64,000 bases of DNA from CAVSUZ01 sp963791885 (GCA_963791885.1 CAWBUL010000005.1:1054001-1118000), one strand, 5' to 3'; shown: positions 51,290 to 60,534, counted from the stretch's first letter. The notes: generated from the sequence alone by a model not told the origin. A program made the numbers and translations.

Positions 51290-51320
51290 ATCAAAAAGCC
51301 GGGCCCGAAACGGGCCCGAC
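51290..51320 (-). terminator. rho-independent terminator
   Basis: On the minus strand a 10-base G+C-rich stem (GTCGGGCCCG with CGGGCCCGGC, loop TTT) is followed by TTTTTGATT. It lies 18 bases past the stop of the peptidoglycan-binding protein gene and should end its transcript. On the plus strand the T run is absent, so it is less likely to serve smpB. Confidence 0.8.
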
Positions 51321-51337
51321 CTTGATGCTACACCCGG

Positions 51338-52219
51338 TTACGGGTTGTTGCTGTTCGAGTTGTTCGCGGTGCTGCCGGTGCCGCTGTTGGCCCCGGTCGT
51401 GTTGTTGCTGTTGTCCCCGTTCGAGTTGTTATTCCCGAACCGGTCGTTGCCCGTATTGTAGCCCTGGTTATTGTAGCTCTGGTTATAGCCCGGGCTGCCG
51501 TTGTTCATGTTGGAACCGCTGTTCATGCCGGAGTTGTACGAACTGCCCGTGTTGCCGGAGGAACCGGTGTTCCCGTTATACCCATTGGTCCCGGAATTGT
51601 AATTGCTGCCCGTATTGTAGCCGTTCTGGCCGTTTCCGTTCTGGCCATTGGAATTGTTCCCGTTATAGCCGTTGTACCCGTTCGCCCCGGAATTGTAATT
51701 GCTCCCGGTATTATATCGGCCATTGTTCCCGTATTGGCCGCCCTGGTAACCATTGTTCATGCCGGTGTTGGACCCGTAGTTGTTCCCGGTATACTGGCCC
51801 GAACCATATTGCCCGTTATTGCTGCCGTACTGGCGGCCACCGTTCACTAGGTTCAGGGAAGAGAGGGTCTGATAATTCAGCATCCCGTCGGCCCCAAGCC
51901 CATTCCGCTGCTGGAACGCACGCACCGCGTCCTGAGTTTCCGGACCCCACACGCCGTCGATATTGCCCTGATAGAGGCCAACGCTGCGCAGCTTCTCCTG
52001 CAGTCTCTGGATCATTCCCTGCGACAGTGGGCCGGACTGCTGTCCCATCTGATTGCCGTTGTCGTTATTGTAGCCTTGGTTCTGGCCGTAATTGTTGTTG
52101 TATCCCTGGCTCTGCCCGTAGCCGTTCGAATAGCCCTGGTTCCCATACTGCTGGGCCAGTGCCGGCGTGGCAGCCAGAGCACTGATCGCCAGTACGGTGG
52201 CGATTTGGCTGAAGCGCAT
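51338..52219 (-). CDS. exported peptidoglycan-binding-domain protein with Asn/Gly/Tyr-rich tail
   Basis: A signal peptide (MRFSQIATVLAISALAATPA) is followed by a Tyr/Gly/Asn/Gln-rich stretch. A PG_binding_1 domain comes at residues about 65-110 (MIQRLQEKLRSVGLYQGNID, GVWGPETQDAVRAFQQRNGL). Then about 170 residues are built almost only of Asn, Gly, Tyr, Ser and Thr (for example TGSNYNSGTNGYNGNTG, with repeated NTGSNYNSG). The tail looks disordered and prion-like in composition. It probably sits in the periplasm or on the cell wall. Has its own terminator. Confidence 0.85.
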   Translation of the reverse strand: MRFSQIATVLAISALAATPALAQQYGNQGYSNGYGQSQGYNNNYGQNQGYNNDNGNQMGQQSGPLSQGMIQRLQEKLRSVGLYQGNIDGVWGPETQDAVRAFQQRNGLGADGMLNYQTLSSLNLVNGGRQYGSNNGQYGSGQYTGNNYGSNTGMNNGYQGGQYGNNGRYNTGSNYNSGANGYNGYNGNNSNGQNGNGQNGYNTGSNYNSGTNGYNGNTGSSGNTGSSYNSGMNSGSNMNNGSPGYNQSYNNQGYNTGNDRFGNNNSNGDNSNNTTGANSGTGSTANNSNSNNP

Positions 52220-52335
52220 CGGGTTCTCTCCTTTTCGCTTGGACGTCAGGACGCCCCGCTTGGGGCAATGACGACGCCAGAACCGGAACCGTCCGCCAGA
52301 GTTTCGCCACTAAGGTCACAACACCGGGAATGTCT

Positions 52336-53049
52336 TCATCTCGCCCGCAGTGCGGCGAGGTAATTGATCGAAAGATCCCGCCCGATCCTCCAGGCGTCCG
52401 ACCAAGCGTCCCAGCTCAGCCCCGCCGTCGCGGTCACACCGAGCCCGGCTTCTCCGGCCAGCGCGACGAGTTCCGCCGGTTGGAGAAAGCGGCGCCAATC
52501 ATGCGTTCCCACGGGAAGCCATCGCAGCAGGTACTCGGCGCCGATCTTCGCGGCAGCAAAGGAACGCGCGGTCCGGTTCAGTGTGGACAGGACCACCAGC
52601 CCACCCGGCTCGCACAATCCGGCCAGCTCAGCCAAAAACGCGCCGGGGTCCGGAACATGCTCGATCACCTCAAGTGCGGTGACGATCGGAAACCGCGCCC
52701 CCTCTGTGCTCAGCGCTTCGATCGTACCAATCCTGTAATCCAGGGGCAGTCCTTTCCCGGCCGCGTGGACGCGAGCAGCCGCGATCGTCTCGCCAGCCGG
52801 ATCGATCCCCAGAACCTCGAAGCCTCGCCTTGCCAGCGCCTCGGCCGCGATGCCGGCGCCGCAACCGACATCGAGAAGCCTGAGACCGCTCCGGGCGGGG
52901 AAAGCCCGCGCTGCCTGGCTGGCGATCCAGTCCACCCGCGGACCATTCATGCGGTGCAACGCTCGCATCGGGCCGTTCGGGTTCCACCACTCCTGCGCCA
53001 AAGCGTCGAAGCGTGCGATTTCAGCGGGGGAGACCGCAGGATCAGCCAT
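52336..53049 (-). CDS. ubiG: ubiquinone biosynthesis O-methyltransferase
   Basis: UbiG methylates two hydroxyls in ubiquinone synthesis. The product (237 residues) shows FDALAQEWWNPNGPMRALHR, typical for UbiG, then LRLLDVGCGAGIAAEALARR, VTALEVIEHVPDPGAFLAEL and LVVLSTLNRTARSFAAAKIG. The membrane-interaction stretch is AEYLLRWLPVGTHDW. The ATG at 53049 lies 68 bases from the divergent lysC start; the open frame to 53193 overlaps lysC and is not used. Confidence 0.94.
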   Translation of the reverse strand: MADPAVSPAEIARFDALAQEWWNPNGPMRALHRMNGPRVDWIASQAARAFPARSGLRLLDVGCGAGIAAEALARRGFEVLGIDPAGETIAAARVHAAGKGLPLDYRIGTIEALSTEGARFPIVTALEVIEHVPDPGAFLAELAGLCEPGGLVVLSTLNRTARSFAAAKIGAEYLLRWLPVGTHDWRRFLQPAELVALAGEAGLGVTATAGLSWDAWSDAWRIGRDLSINYLAALRAR

Positions 53050-53116
53050 GTTGCTCGCCTGTTCCGCGCCCAGTATTCGTGCGCGCCGCCATAGCGAAAA
53101 AGATGCTCTCCGGCCC

Positions 53117-54331
53117 ATGCGCCTCGTGATGAAATTCGGCGGTACCTCCGTCGCCGACCTTGACCGGATCCGTAACGTCGCGACGCGCGTCAAGCGCGAG
53201 GTCGATGCCGGGAATCACGTGGCCGTCGTCGTGTCGGCAATGGCCGGCGTGACGAACCAGCTCGTCGCGTGGTGCCAGACGCTGTCGCCTTTGCACGACG
53301 CCCGGGAATACGACACGGTCGTGGCCACCGGAGAGCAGGTGACGACCGGGCTGCTGGCGATCGCACTGCAGGAAATCGGGGTGGAGGCGCGGTCCTGGCA
53401 AGGCTGGCAAATTCCCATCCACACGGATAACGCGCATGGCAAGGCACGAATCAGCGGGATCGAGGGGGCGGAGCTGATCCACCGCATGGAGGCCGGACAA
53501 GTTCCTGTCGTCCCGGGTTTTCAGGGCGTCTCTCCCAACAATCGCATCACCACTCTGGGCCGCGGCGGCTCCGATCTGTCCGCAGTCGCGCTCGCAGCCG
53601 CGCTTAAGGCCGACCGCTGCGATATCTACACGGATGTGGACGGGGTCTATACGACAGACCCGCGCATCGTGCCTCGGGCCCGCAAGCTGGAGCGTATCAG
53701 CTATGAGGAGATGCTGGAGCTCGCCTCCGTTGGTGCGAAAGTCCTCCAGACCCGTAGCGTCGAGCTGGCGATGAACGAGGGGGTGCGGATTCAGGTATTG
53801 TCCAGCTTCCAGGACCTGCCTGGCACGCTGGTGGTGGACGAGGAAGAAATCGTGGAAAAGCAGAACGTCTCCGGGATCGCCTATTCCCGCGATGAAGCCA
53901 AGATGACGGTGCGCCGGGTGCCGGATCGGCCGGGGATTGCCGCCGCCATTTTCGGGACATTGTCCGAGCACAACGTGAACGTCGACATGATTGTGCAGAA
54001 CGTGTCGGCCGACGGCACCACCGACATGACCTTTACAGTTGGCAAGGCGGATCTGCCGCGTGCGCGCCAGGCGCTCGATGAGATACGCGCTCAGGTCGGC
54101 TATGCGGAGATCCTGACCGATCCGGACGTGGCCAAGGTCAGCGTGGTAGGCGTGGGTATGCGCAGCCATGCCGGCGTGGCCAACACGATGTTCCGGGCCT
54201 TGGCCGATAAGGCCATCAACATCCAGGTGATTTCCACCAGCGAAATTAAAGTCAGCGTGCTGATCGCCGCCGAATACACCGAACTCGCGGTGCGTGCGCT
54301 TCACACCGCCTACGGTCTCGATGCTGGCTGA
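53117..54331 (+). CDS. lysC: aspartate kinase
   Basis: Phosphorylates aspartate, the first step to lysine, threonine and methionine. The amino-acid kinase domain shows LVMKFGGTSVADLDRIRN, TTLGRGGSDLSAVALAAALK and DIYTDVDGVYTTDPRIVPRA. Two C-terminal ACT domains follow (GIAAAIFGTLSEHNVNVDMI and GVANTMFRALADKAINIQVI), which bind feedback inhibitors. 404 residues, the usual single-chain form. ATG at 53117; divergent from ubiG. The stop lies 11 bases inside the next gene. Confidence 0.95.
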   Translation: MRLVMKFGGTSVADLDRIRNVATRVKREVDAGNHVAVVVSAMAGVTNQLVAWCQTLSPLHDAREYDTVVATGEQVTTGLLAIALQEIGVEARSWQGWQIPIHTDNAHGKARISGIEGAELIHRMEAGQVPVVPGFQGVSPNNRITTLGRGGSDLSAVALAAALKADRCDIYTDVDGVYTTDPRIVPRARKLERISYEEMLELASVGAKVLQTRSVELAMNEGVRIQVLSSFQDLPGTLVVDEEEIVEKQNVSGIAYSRDEAKMTVRRVPDRPGIAAAIFGTLSEHNVNVDMIVQNVSADGTTDMTFTVGKADLPRARQALDEIRAQVGYAEILTDPDVAKVSVVGVGMRSHAGVANTMFRALADKAINIQVISTSEIKVSVLIAAEYTELAVRALHTAYGLDAG

Positions 54332-55382
54332 CCCCACCGCTGAAGCTCGAGCCGCGGCGCGCGGCGAACTGGACCGGCTTTGGTCGCGCGGGACTGCGTT
54401 CCTGGGCACAGAAGTCGCGCTGATGGGCGGCGCGATGAGCTGGGTGAGCGAGCGCAATCTGGTCGCCGCCATCTCCAATGCCGGCGGCTTCGGCGTCATC
54501 GCCTGCGGCTCCATGGGTCCGGACGCACTGGCCAAGGAAATCGCGGGCACTCAGGCGCTGACGCGCAAACCGTTCGGTGTAAATCTGATCACCATGCACC
54601 CGGAACTCGATGGCCTGATTCGGGTGTGCCTGGAGGCGAAGGTGGGCCACGTCGTTCTGGCGGGCGGCATTCCGCCCGGCAGCGCGGTAAGGGCGGTGAA
54701 AGATGGCGGGGCGAAGCTGATCGCCTTCGCCCCGGCCTTCGTGTTGGCTAAGCGGCTGGTGCGATCCGGGGCGGATGCGCTGGTGATCGAAGGATCCGAG
54801 GCCGGCGGCCATATCGGACCGGTGTCATTGACCGTGTTGGCGCAGGAAATCCTGCCCTATATCCGTGACGTGCCCGTCTTCGTGGCCGGCGGGCTGGGGC
54901 GAGGGGAAGCGATCCTGGCGTATCTAGAGATGGGGGCATCCGGCGCGCAGCTCGGAACCCGCTTTGTCGCGGCCGCTGAATCCATCGCCCACTCCAGATT
55001 CAAACAGGCGTTCATTCGCGCGGCGGCGCGCGATGCAATTCCTTCGATCCAGATCGATGAGCGCTTCCCGGTCATCCCGGTCCGGGGACTGGTCAATCAG
55101 GGCACGCGCCGGTTTCTGGAGCATCAGGCTGTGGTAATCCGGCGGTTCCTGTCCGGCGAGGTAAGCAAGGATGCCGCCCAGCTCGAAATCGAGCATTTTT
55201 GGGCTGGCGCCCTGCGGCGCGCCGTCATCGATGGCGACGTGGAGAACGGCTCGATGATGGCGGGCCAGTCTGTCGGCATGGTCACGGCCGAGCAGCCGGT
55301 TGCGGCCATCATCAAGGAGCTGATCGATCAGGCCGTAACGGCGCTTGCCGGACGGCGCAGTCTCGCGGGCAGCCTTGCCTGA
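54321..55382 (+). CDS. nitronate monooxygenase family flavoprotein
   Basis: A 353-residue FMN-dependent TIM-barrel enzyme of the 2-nitropropane dioxygenase family: FLGTEVALMGGAMSWVSERN, AISNAGGFGVIACGSM, KPFGVNLITMHPELDGL, VIEGSEAGGHIGPVSLTVLA and DVPVFVAGGLGRGEAILAYL. It overlaps the lysC stop by 11 bases (MLADPTAEARAAAR) and is overlapped in turn by ptsP, so lysC, this gene and ptsP form one operon. The substrate is not known; FabK-like enoyl reductase activity is an alternative reading. Confidence 0.88.
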   Translation: MLADPTAEARAAARGELDRLWSRGTAFLGTEVALMGGAMSWVSERNLVAAISNAGGFGVIACGSMGPDALAKEIAGTQALTRKPFGVNLITMHPELDGLIRVCLEAKVGHVVLAGGIPPGSAVRAVKDGGAKLIAFAPAFVLAKRLVRSGADALVIEGSEAGGHIGPVSLTVLAQEILPYIRDVPVFVAGGLGRGEAILAYLEMGASGAQLGTRFVAAAESIAHSRFKQAFIRAAARDAIPSIQIDERFPVIPVRGLVNQGTRRFLEHQAVVIRRFLSGEVSKDAAQLEIEHFWAGALRRAVIDGDVENGSMMAGQSVGMVTAEQPVAAIIKELIDQAVTALAGRRSLAGSLA

Positions 55383-57600
55383 GGGCCCATCCCGTCCGCT
55401 GCGCCTTCTGGCGCGCGTGCGGACGATGCTGATCGACGGCGACGCGGCGCTGCCGGCACTGGCGCGGCTGGTCGCCGAAGAGTCCGGCTTTAAGGTCTGC
55501 TCCATCTATATTGAGCGCCCTGGGGACATTCTTGAACTTCTCGCCACGGAAGGACTGAATCCAGCCGCGGTTGGACGGACCCGGCTGCGGGTGGGGGAGG
55601 GGATCGTCGGGCTGAGCGCCGCCACCGGCCGGGTGATGAACCTGGCTGATGCGCCGCATCACCCGTCCTTCGCCTTCCGCCCGGAAACGGGGGAGGAGAA
55701 ATTTGCCTCGATGCTGGCGGTGCCGGTGCGCCGAAGCGGCCGTACAGTGGGGGTAATCACGGTTCAGGATGAGGCCGTGTGCGCCTTCGACCAGGCGGTG
55801 ATCGACGAATTGGAGATCATCGGCCTGCTGGTCGGCGAGATCCTGGAGCATGCCGGTGCGGCTGTGCGCGCCGAGGAAGGTGTAGCCGCCACGGTCCCCC
55901 GAGTGTTCAGCGGCGTTGCGCTGACCACCGGCGTCGCGACCGGGCCAGTGGTGCTGCGCCGGCGCCGCAGTGCGAGCGGCCCCCTGCTGGCGGAAGACTC
56001 GACCAGCGAATTGCTCCGTTTGCACGCCGCCATGGAGAGGATGCAGCGCGGCCTGGATGAGCTGCACGGCCGCCTGCCATTGGGTACCGCGGACGGCGAG
56101 GCGTCGCGCGAGATATTGGACGCATACCGGCTGGTGGCGTCCGATGCCGGTTGGCTGCGCCGGGTCTCAGACGCGGTGCACGATGGATTGTCTGCGAATG
56201 CCGCGGTCCAGCGTGTCGCTGCCGAAGTGCATGACCGGATGCGCCGCGTCACGGATCCCCTCCTGCGAGAACGCCTGGCCGACCTCGAGGATATGGCGGG
56301 CCGACTGCTCGACGAATTGGGCGGGGCACCGGCCGCTGCTTCAGCCCAGGGGGCAATCCTGATCGCGCGGCGGCTGGGTCCAGCCGAGCTGCTGCAATGG
56401 CACGAAGCGGGCATTGCCGGGGTGGCGATCGAGGAGGCTACACCTGCCGGGCACGCCGCAATCCTGTCCCGGGCACTGGGGCTCCCGGCCCTTGGTGGCA
56501 TTCGCGGCGTCGTGTCGGCCGCGGAGCCCGGGGATCACGTGATCCTCGATGCCGGCGGGGGAGATCTGTTCCTTCGTCCGGAGCAGGAGTTGCGTCAGCT
56601 CTATGAGCGGATGCTCGCGACACGGGTGGAGGAGGCGCCCGTCGGCGGTCCGCGCCTGACCAGCACCCACGACGGCGAACCGGTTCATCTGATGCTGAAC
56701 ATGGGTCTTGCGCTGGAACTCGATCTGCTCGACCGCACAGGCGCCGAAGGCGTCGGCCTGTTCCGCACCGAAATTGCCGCGTTGGCGCGCGGCTCGGTTC
56801 CCGACATCGCCGAGCAGACGGCACTGTATTCGCGGGTGTTGGACGCGGCGGGGGACCGTCCCGTGATCTTTCGCACGCTGGACCTGGGGGCCGACAAGCT
56901 GCTGCCGGGCGAAGAGCCGGCGCACGAAGACAATCCAGCCATGGGATGGCGGTCGTTGCGGCTGGGACTTGATCGTCCGGCTATTTTACGCCGTCAGGCT
57001 CGAGCGCTGCTGACGGCGGCACGTGGCCGGCCGCTCTCCATCATGTTCCCCATGGTCGCCACGGTGGCGGAATTCGTGGCGGCCCGCGGTCTGCTCCTGA
57101 TGGAAGCGGAGCGCATCTGCCCGGCACCGGCGCCACTGCGGATCGGAGCCATGCTGGAAGTGCCGGCACTGCTGTTCCAGCTTCGCGACTTCCTCAACCT
57201 GACGGACTTTGTCTCGGTCGGGTCGAATGATCTCGCCCAGTTTCTGTTCGCCGCCGATCGGGGCGCATCGGAACTGGCGGGCCGCTACGATTTCCTCTCC
57301 TCGCCGATGCTGACGCTGCTGGAGCAGGTTCAGCGCGAGGCTGACGCGGCGTCGGTTCCGCTTTCGCTGTGCGGAGAAGCTGCGGGGCGCCCTGCCGAGG
57401 CTCTGGCGCTGGCAGCGATCGGGTTCCGTACGCTTTCGATGTCGGCGGCGTCGCTTCCCTCCGTCCGCGCCGCGCTGATGCAGGTGGATCTGGCGCGCTT
57501 CCGGCCCGTGTTGGGCGCAATGAGAGAGGCGGCGCGGTCGGGCGAGAGCCTGAGGGAGCCGATTGTGACCTGGGCGCGCGAGCACGGCATCGAGATGTAA
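55345..57600 (+). CDS. ptsP: phosphoenolpyruvate-protein phosphotransferase, nitrogen-type enzyme I
   Basis: EI-Ntr transfers phosphate from PEP to NPr in the regulatory phosphotransferase chain. An N-terminal GAF domain (about residues 25-165: ARLVAEESGFKVCSIYIERP, ATGRVMNLADAPHHPSF) precedes the EI region. The phospho-histidine is in TPAGHAAILSRALGLPALGG. The PEP-binding barrel shows GVGLFRTEIAAL, FRTLDLGADKLLPGEEP, DFVSVGSNDLAQFLFAADRG and SLCGEAAGRPAEALALA. 751 residues from a TTG at 55345, which overlaps the preceding gene by 38 bases. Confidence 0.92.
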   Translation: MPDGAVSRAALPEGPSRPLRLLARVRTMLIDGDAALPALARLVAEESGFKVCSIYIERPGDILELLATEGLNPAAVGRTRLRVGEGIVGLSAATGRVMNLADAPHHPSFAFRPETGEEKFASMLAVPVRRSGRTVGVITVQDEAVCAFDQAVIDELEIIGLLVGEILEHAGAAVRAEEGVAATVPRVFSGVALTTGVATGPVVLRRRRSASGPLLAEDSTSELLRLHAAMERMQRGLDELHGRLPLGTADGEASREILDAYRLVASDAGWLRRVSDAVHDGLSANAAVQRVAAEVHDRMRRVTDPLLRERLADLEDMAGRLLDELGGAPAAASAQGAILIARRLGPAELLQWHEAGIAGVAIEEATPAGHAAILSRALGLPALGGIRGVVSAAEPGDHVILDAGGGDLFLRPEQELRQLYERMLATRVEEAPVGGPRLTSTHDGEPVHLMLNMGLALELDLLDRTGAEGVGLFRTEIAALARGSVPDIAEQTALYSRVLDAAGDRPVIFRTLDLGADKLLPGEEPAHEDNPAMGWRSLRLGLDRPAILRRQARALLTAARGRPLSIMFPMVATVAEFVAARGLLLMEAERICPAPAPLRIGAMLEVPALLFQLRDFLNLTDFVSVGSNDLAQFLFAADRGASELAGRYDFLSSPMLTLLEQVQREADAASVPLSLCGEAAGRPAEALALAAIGFRTLSMSAASLPSVRAALMQVDLARFRPVLGAMREAARSGESLREPIVTWAREHGIEM

Positions 57601-57698
57601 AGCGTGGCGCAGATGTGGTTGGCAGGATGCATGAGGGCGTGTAAATGGAGGCGGCCGGCCTCCGGGAGGCTAGGGGCGCAACTCTTTTATAAGCCGAA

Positions 57699-58676
57699 GT
57701 GAGGCGGGCTGCCGTGCTGCGACATCGCAGGTCGAAGTCGGCCGAAGAACGGCCTGAAGAGCCGGCGAATGCGCCCAGGGTCGGCGCAGATCTCACGACT
57801 GCGCGCGAGCGTACCAGTCTCTCCATCGAAGAGATGGCAGCCGAGCTGCGGATTCGTCCAGAATATTTAGAGGCGCTGGAGCAGGGCCGGATCGGTGTGC
57901 TGCCTGCGACCGCCTATGCGGTTGCCTTTCTGCGCGCCTATGGCCGGGCGCTCGGCCTGGATGCTGACGAACTGGTGCGCCGCTTCAAGAATGAAGCCGC
58001 GTCGGTCGTATCGCGCAGGCCCAAACTGGCGTTTCCCGCGCCAGTGCCTCGGCGGGGCGTACCCGCCAGCGCGATGATGATGCTGGGGCTGGCACTCACC
58101 GTGGGAGCCTACGCCGCGTGGTATAAGCTGGCGCCGAGCCGTCCCGCGCAGGTACAGACGGTTGAGCCTGTCCCCGCACGGCTGGCGTCTCTGGTGTCTC
58201 CACCCCCGCCGCCACCCGCCGCCACACCCGCGCCTGCTCCCGCCGTGGTCGGGCAGACCGCGCCGCCCGCCGCACCCGGGTCGTCTGCGGCAGCCGCACC
58301 CGCCGCTCCGGATCAGACGGCCGATCTCTCCCCGGGTTCAGCTGCGGCGGCGACCCCGCCTGCGCCGACGCCACCGCCTGACAAGGCGGCCGATGCGTCC
58401 TCCACCGGGTTGGCCCTGCATGCCAGCGCGGACGCCTGGGTGCAGGTCCGCGTGCGCAACGGCCCCGTGCTCTTCAGCCGTATCCTTCACAGCGGCGAGA
58501 CCTGGGCGATCCCCGCCCGCACCGACCTGCTCATGACCACCGGCAATGCGGGTGGGACCGAGCTGATCAAGGACGGCGTGGTCAGCAGTCCACTGGGCGG
58601 CCCCGGCGTCGTCCGGCGCGACCTGCCCCTGGACCCTGACAGCGTGGACGCGCTGGCTCAGGCACCCGCCCGGTAG
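57699..58676 (+). CDS. RodZ-like helix-turn-helix membrane protein (DUF4115)
   Basis: Cytosolic HTH_25 domain at about residues 30-100 (ARERTSLSIEEMAAELRIRP, VLPATAYAVAFLRAYGRALG), one membrane helix (MMMLGLALTVGAYAAWY, about 126-142), a long Pro/Ala-rich periplasmic linker, and a C-terminal DUF4115 beta domain (LALHASADAWVQVRVRNGPV). RodZ links MreB to the cell wall machinery in rods. The rodZ-ispG-hisS order known from other proteobacteria supports the call. A GTG start is likely at 57699. Confidence 0.85.
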   Translation: MRRAAVLRHRRSKSAEERPEEPANAPRVGADLTTARERTSLSIEEMAAELRIRPEYLEALEQGRIGVLPATAYAVAFLRAYGRALGLDADELVRRFKNEAASVVSRRPKLAFPAPVPRRGVPASAMMMLGLALTVGAYAAWYKLAPSRPAQVQTVEPVPARLASLVSPPPPPPAATPAPAPAVVGQTAPPAAPGSSAAAAPAAPDQTADLSPGSAAAATPPAPTPPPDKAADASSTGLALHASADAWVQVRVRNGPVLFSRILHSGETWAIPARTDLLMTTGNAGGTELIKDGVVSSPLGGPGVVRRDLPLDPDSVDALAQAPAR

Positions 58677-58747
58677 CGGAATCGCCTTCAACACCCCATC
58701 ATTTGCCTGAGCGCCCATTCCTTTGACCGAATGAGGATTATCCGCGC

Positions 58748-59870
58748 ATGAGCTACCGCCCGTATCAGCAGATCACCCGCCGCCAGTCCCGCCAGATCCA
58801 CGTGGGCCGGGTCCCGGTGGGGGGCGACGCGCCGATTACCGTCCAGACCATGACCAACACCCTCACCACCGATGTGGAGGGAACGGTCGCGCAGATCCGC
58901 CGTGCCGAACTGGCCGGGGTGGATATCGGTACGGGTCTCCTGTCCCGACCGAGAGAGTGCGCTCGCGCTGAAGGACATCGTGCACGAGGTGAACGTGCCG
59001 GTCGTTGCCGACATCCACTTCCACTACAAGCGGGCGATCGAGGCGGCCGAGAGCGGTGCTGCCTGCCTTCGGATCAATCCTGGCAATATCGGCAGCGACG
59101 AACGGGTGAAGGAGGTCATCAAGGCCGCCCGCGACCATGGCTGCTCCATGCGCATCGGCGTCAACGCCGGGTCATTGGAGAAGCACCTGCTGGAGAAATA
59201 CGGTGAGCCTAACCCTGAGGCACTGGTCGAAAGCGCGCTCTATCATGCCGATATCCTGCAGCAGCACGACTTCCACGAGTTCAAGATCAGCGTGAAGGCG
59301 TCGGACGTGTTCCTCGCCGTCGCTGCCTATCAGCAATTGGCGGAAGTCTGCGATCACCCCCTGCATATCGGCATCACCGAGGCCGGCGGCCGGCGCATGG
59401 GTACCGTCAAGTCGTCCATCGGCCTCGGCTCGCTGCTGTGGGCCGGCATCGGCGACACGATGCGCGTGTCCCTGTCGGACGAGCCGGAGGAGGAAGTTCG
59501 CGTTGCCTGGGACATGCTGAAGACGCTTGGCATCCGCCATCGCGGCGTGAAGGTGATCTCCTGCCCGTCCTGCGCGCGGCAGGGCTTCAACGTGATCGAG
59601 ACAGTGCGGGAACTGGAAGACCGGCTGGCGCATATCGAAACGCCGATCACGCTGTCAATCATCGGCTGCGTGGTGAACGGCCCGGGTGAGGCGCTGATGA
59701 CCGACATCGGCGTGACCGGGGGCGGGGCAGGGCGCCACATGGTGTATCGCGCCGGGAAAACGGACCACACAATCGAGGCTGGTACGATGATCGATCACGT
59801 TGTGGAATTGGTGGAGGCGAAGGCGGCGGAACTGAAAGCCAACAAACCGGAAAAGATTGCCGCGGAGTAA
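58748..59870 (+). CDS. ispG: 4-hydroxy-3-methylbut-2-enyl-diphosphate synthase, frame broken by one base
   Basis: IspG is an iron-sulfur enzyme of the MEP isoprenoid pathway. The first frame (from 58748) reads MSYRPYQQITRRQSRQIHVG and PITVQTMTNTLTTDVEGTVA up to AELAGVDI. The next frame continues VRVSCPDRESALALKDIVHE to the end, with the cluster cysteines in SCPSCARQGFNVIE and IIGCVVNGPGEA. Removing one G from GATATCGGTACGG at 58923-58935 gives one continuous 373-residue protein of normal type. As the pathway is normally essential, a sequencing or assembly error is the likelier cause. Confidence 0.9.
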
Positions 59871-59875
59871 TTAGG

Positions 59876-60178
59876 GTGCCGGGTAGCCGCGACTTCGGCG
59901 GCGGAGATGAGGCGGTTGTTACCATCCGAGGCATTGGTTTTGTCCGCCGCGCCGCAAAGGAACTGAGGAGGATCCCGATGCCGGACCGCGACAGGATCAT
60001 GGATCGGGTTTCCGCGTTCATAGAGAATCCCGCGTCGCCGCATCATGATGTAAAGAGGCTAGCCAGAAGCAAGGCTCTTCGATTACGGATCGGCGACTAT
60101 CGAGTTGTGTTGAGGTCGGCTCCAGGAGGGCAATTCATCGTTGAAAGGGTCGCCCACCGGCGTGAGGTTTACCAATGA
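59876..60178 (+). CDS. RelE/ParE-family toxin
   Basis: A 100-residue protein with the RelE fold pattern: IGFVRRAAKELRRIPMPDRD, ENPASPHHDVKRLARSKALR, LRIGDYRVVLRS and IVERVAHRREVYQ, including the basic residues used for mRNA cleavage by RelE relatives. The GTG start lies 5 bases after the ispG stop. The stop overlaps the start of the HTH gene by 4 bases (ATGA). The toxin-first order is as in HigBA-type pairs. Ribosome-dependent mRNA cleavage is inferred from the family. Confidence 0.85.
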   Translation: MPGSRDFGGGDEAVVTIRGIGFVRRAAKELRRIPMPDRDRIMDRVSAFIENPASPHHDVKRLARSKALRLRIGDYRVVLRSAPGGQFIVERVAHRREVYQ

Positions 60179-60534
60179 GTGCCAGTCGGAACTCCGTTAT
60201 CCAGCAGATCGAAGACCTTGAAGATGAGCGTGACGATTATGCTGCGATGCTTGCACGTGTCGAATCAGCAAACGAGGAAGTCATCCCAATCAGCGTCATA
60301 AAGCGTCTGTCGAATGGTGAGTCACCGGTTACTGTCTGGCGCGAGTACCGTGGACTCTCGGAGCAGGAATTATCGGACGCGTCGGGTGTTGGTGTTCCCA
60401 CTCTCCAGATTATCGAGAAACTGGGATCCGAGGGCGTACCGCTCAGCTTCTATGCGGCGATAGCACGCGCGCTCGATATCGACCTTGATATGCTCGTTCC
60501 GTGGACACCGGAGGGTGAACCAGAGAGTGCCTGA
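60175..60534 (+). CDS. XRE-type antitoxin
   Basis: A 119-residue protein with an N-terminal helical region (SVIQQIEDLEDERDDYAAML) that could wrap the toxin, and a C-terminal HTH_3 domain (PVTVWREYRGLSEQELSDAS, GVGVPTLQIIEKLGSE, AIARALDIDLDMLVPW). It should neutralise the RelE-like protein and repress the promoter. Start overlaps the toxin stop by 4 bases; its stop (60532-60534) lies 8 bases past the first base of the hisS GTG start, so the pair is embedded in the ispG-hisS unit. Confidence 0.85.
   Translation: MSASRNSVIQQIEDLEDERDDYAAMLARVESANEEVIPISVIKRLSNGESPVTVWREYRGLSEQELSDASGVGVPTLQIIEKLGSEGVPLSFYAAIARALDIDLDMLVPWTPEGEPESA

Noticed and set aside
51241..52185. Cys/Ser/Arg-rich plus-strand frame of 314 codons
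   Set aside because: It is the complement of the Asn/Gly/Tyr-rich gene; the cysteines arise from the low-complexity codons read backwards.
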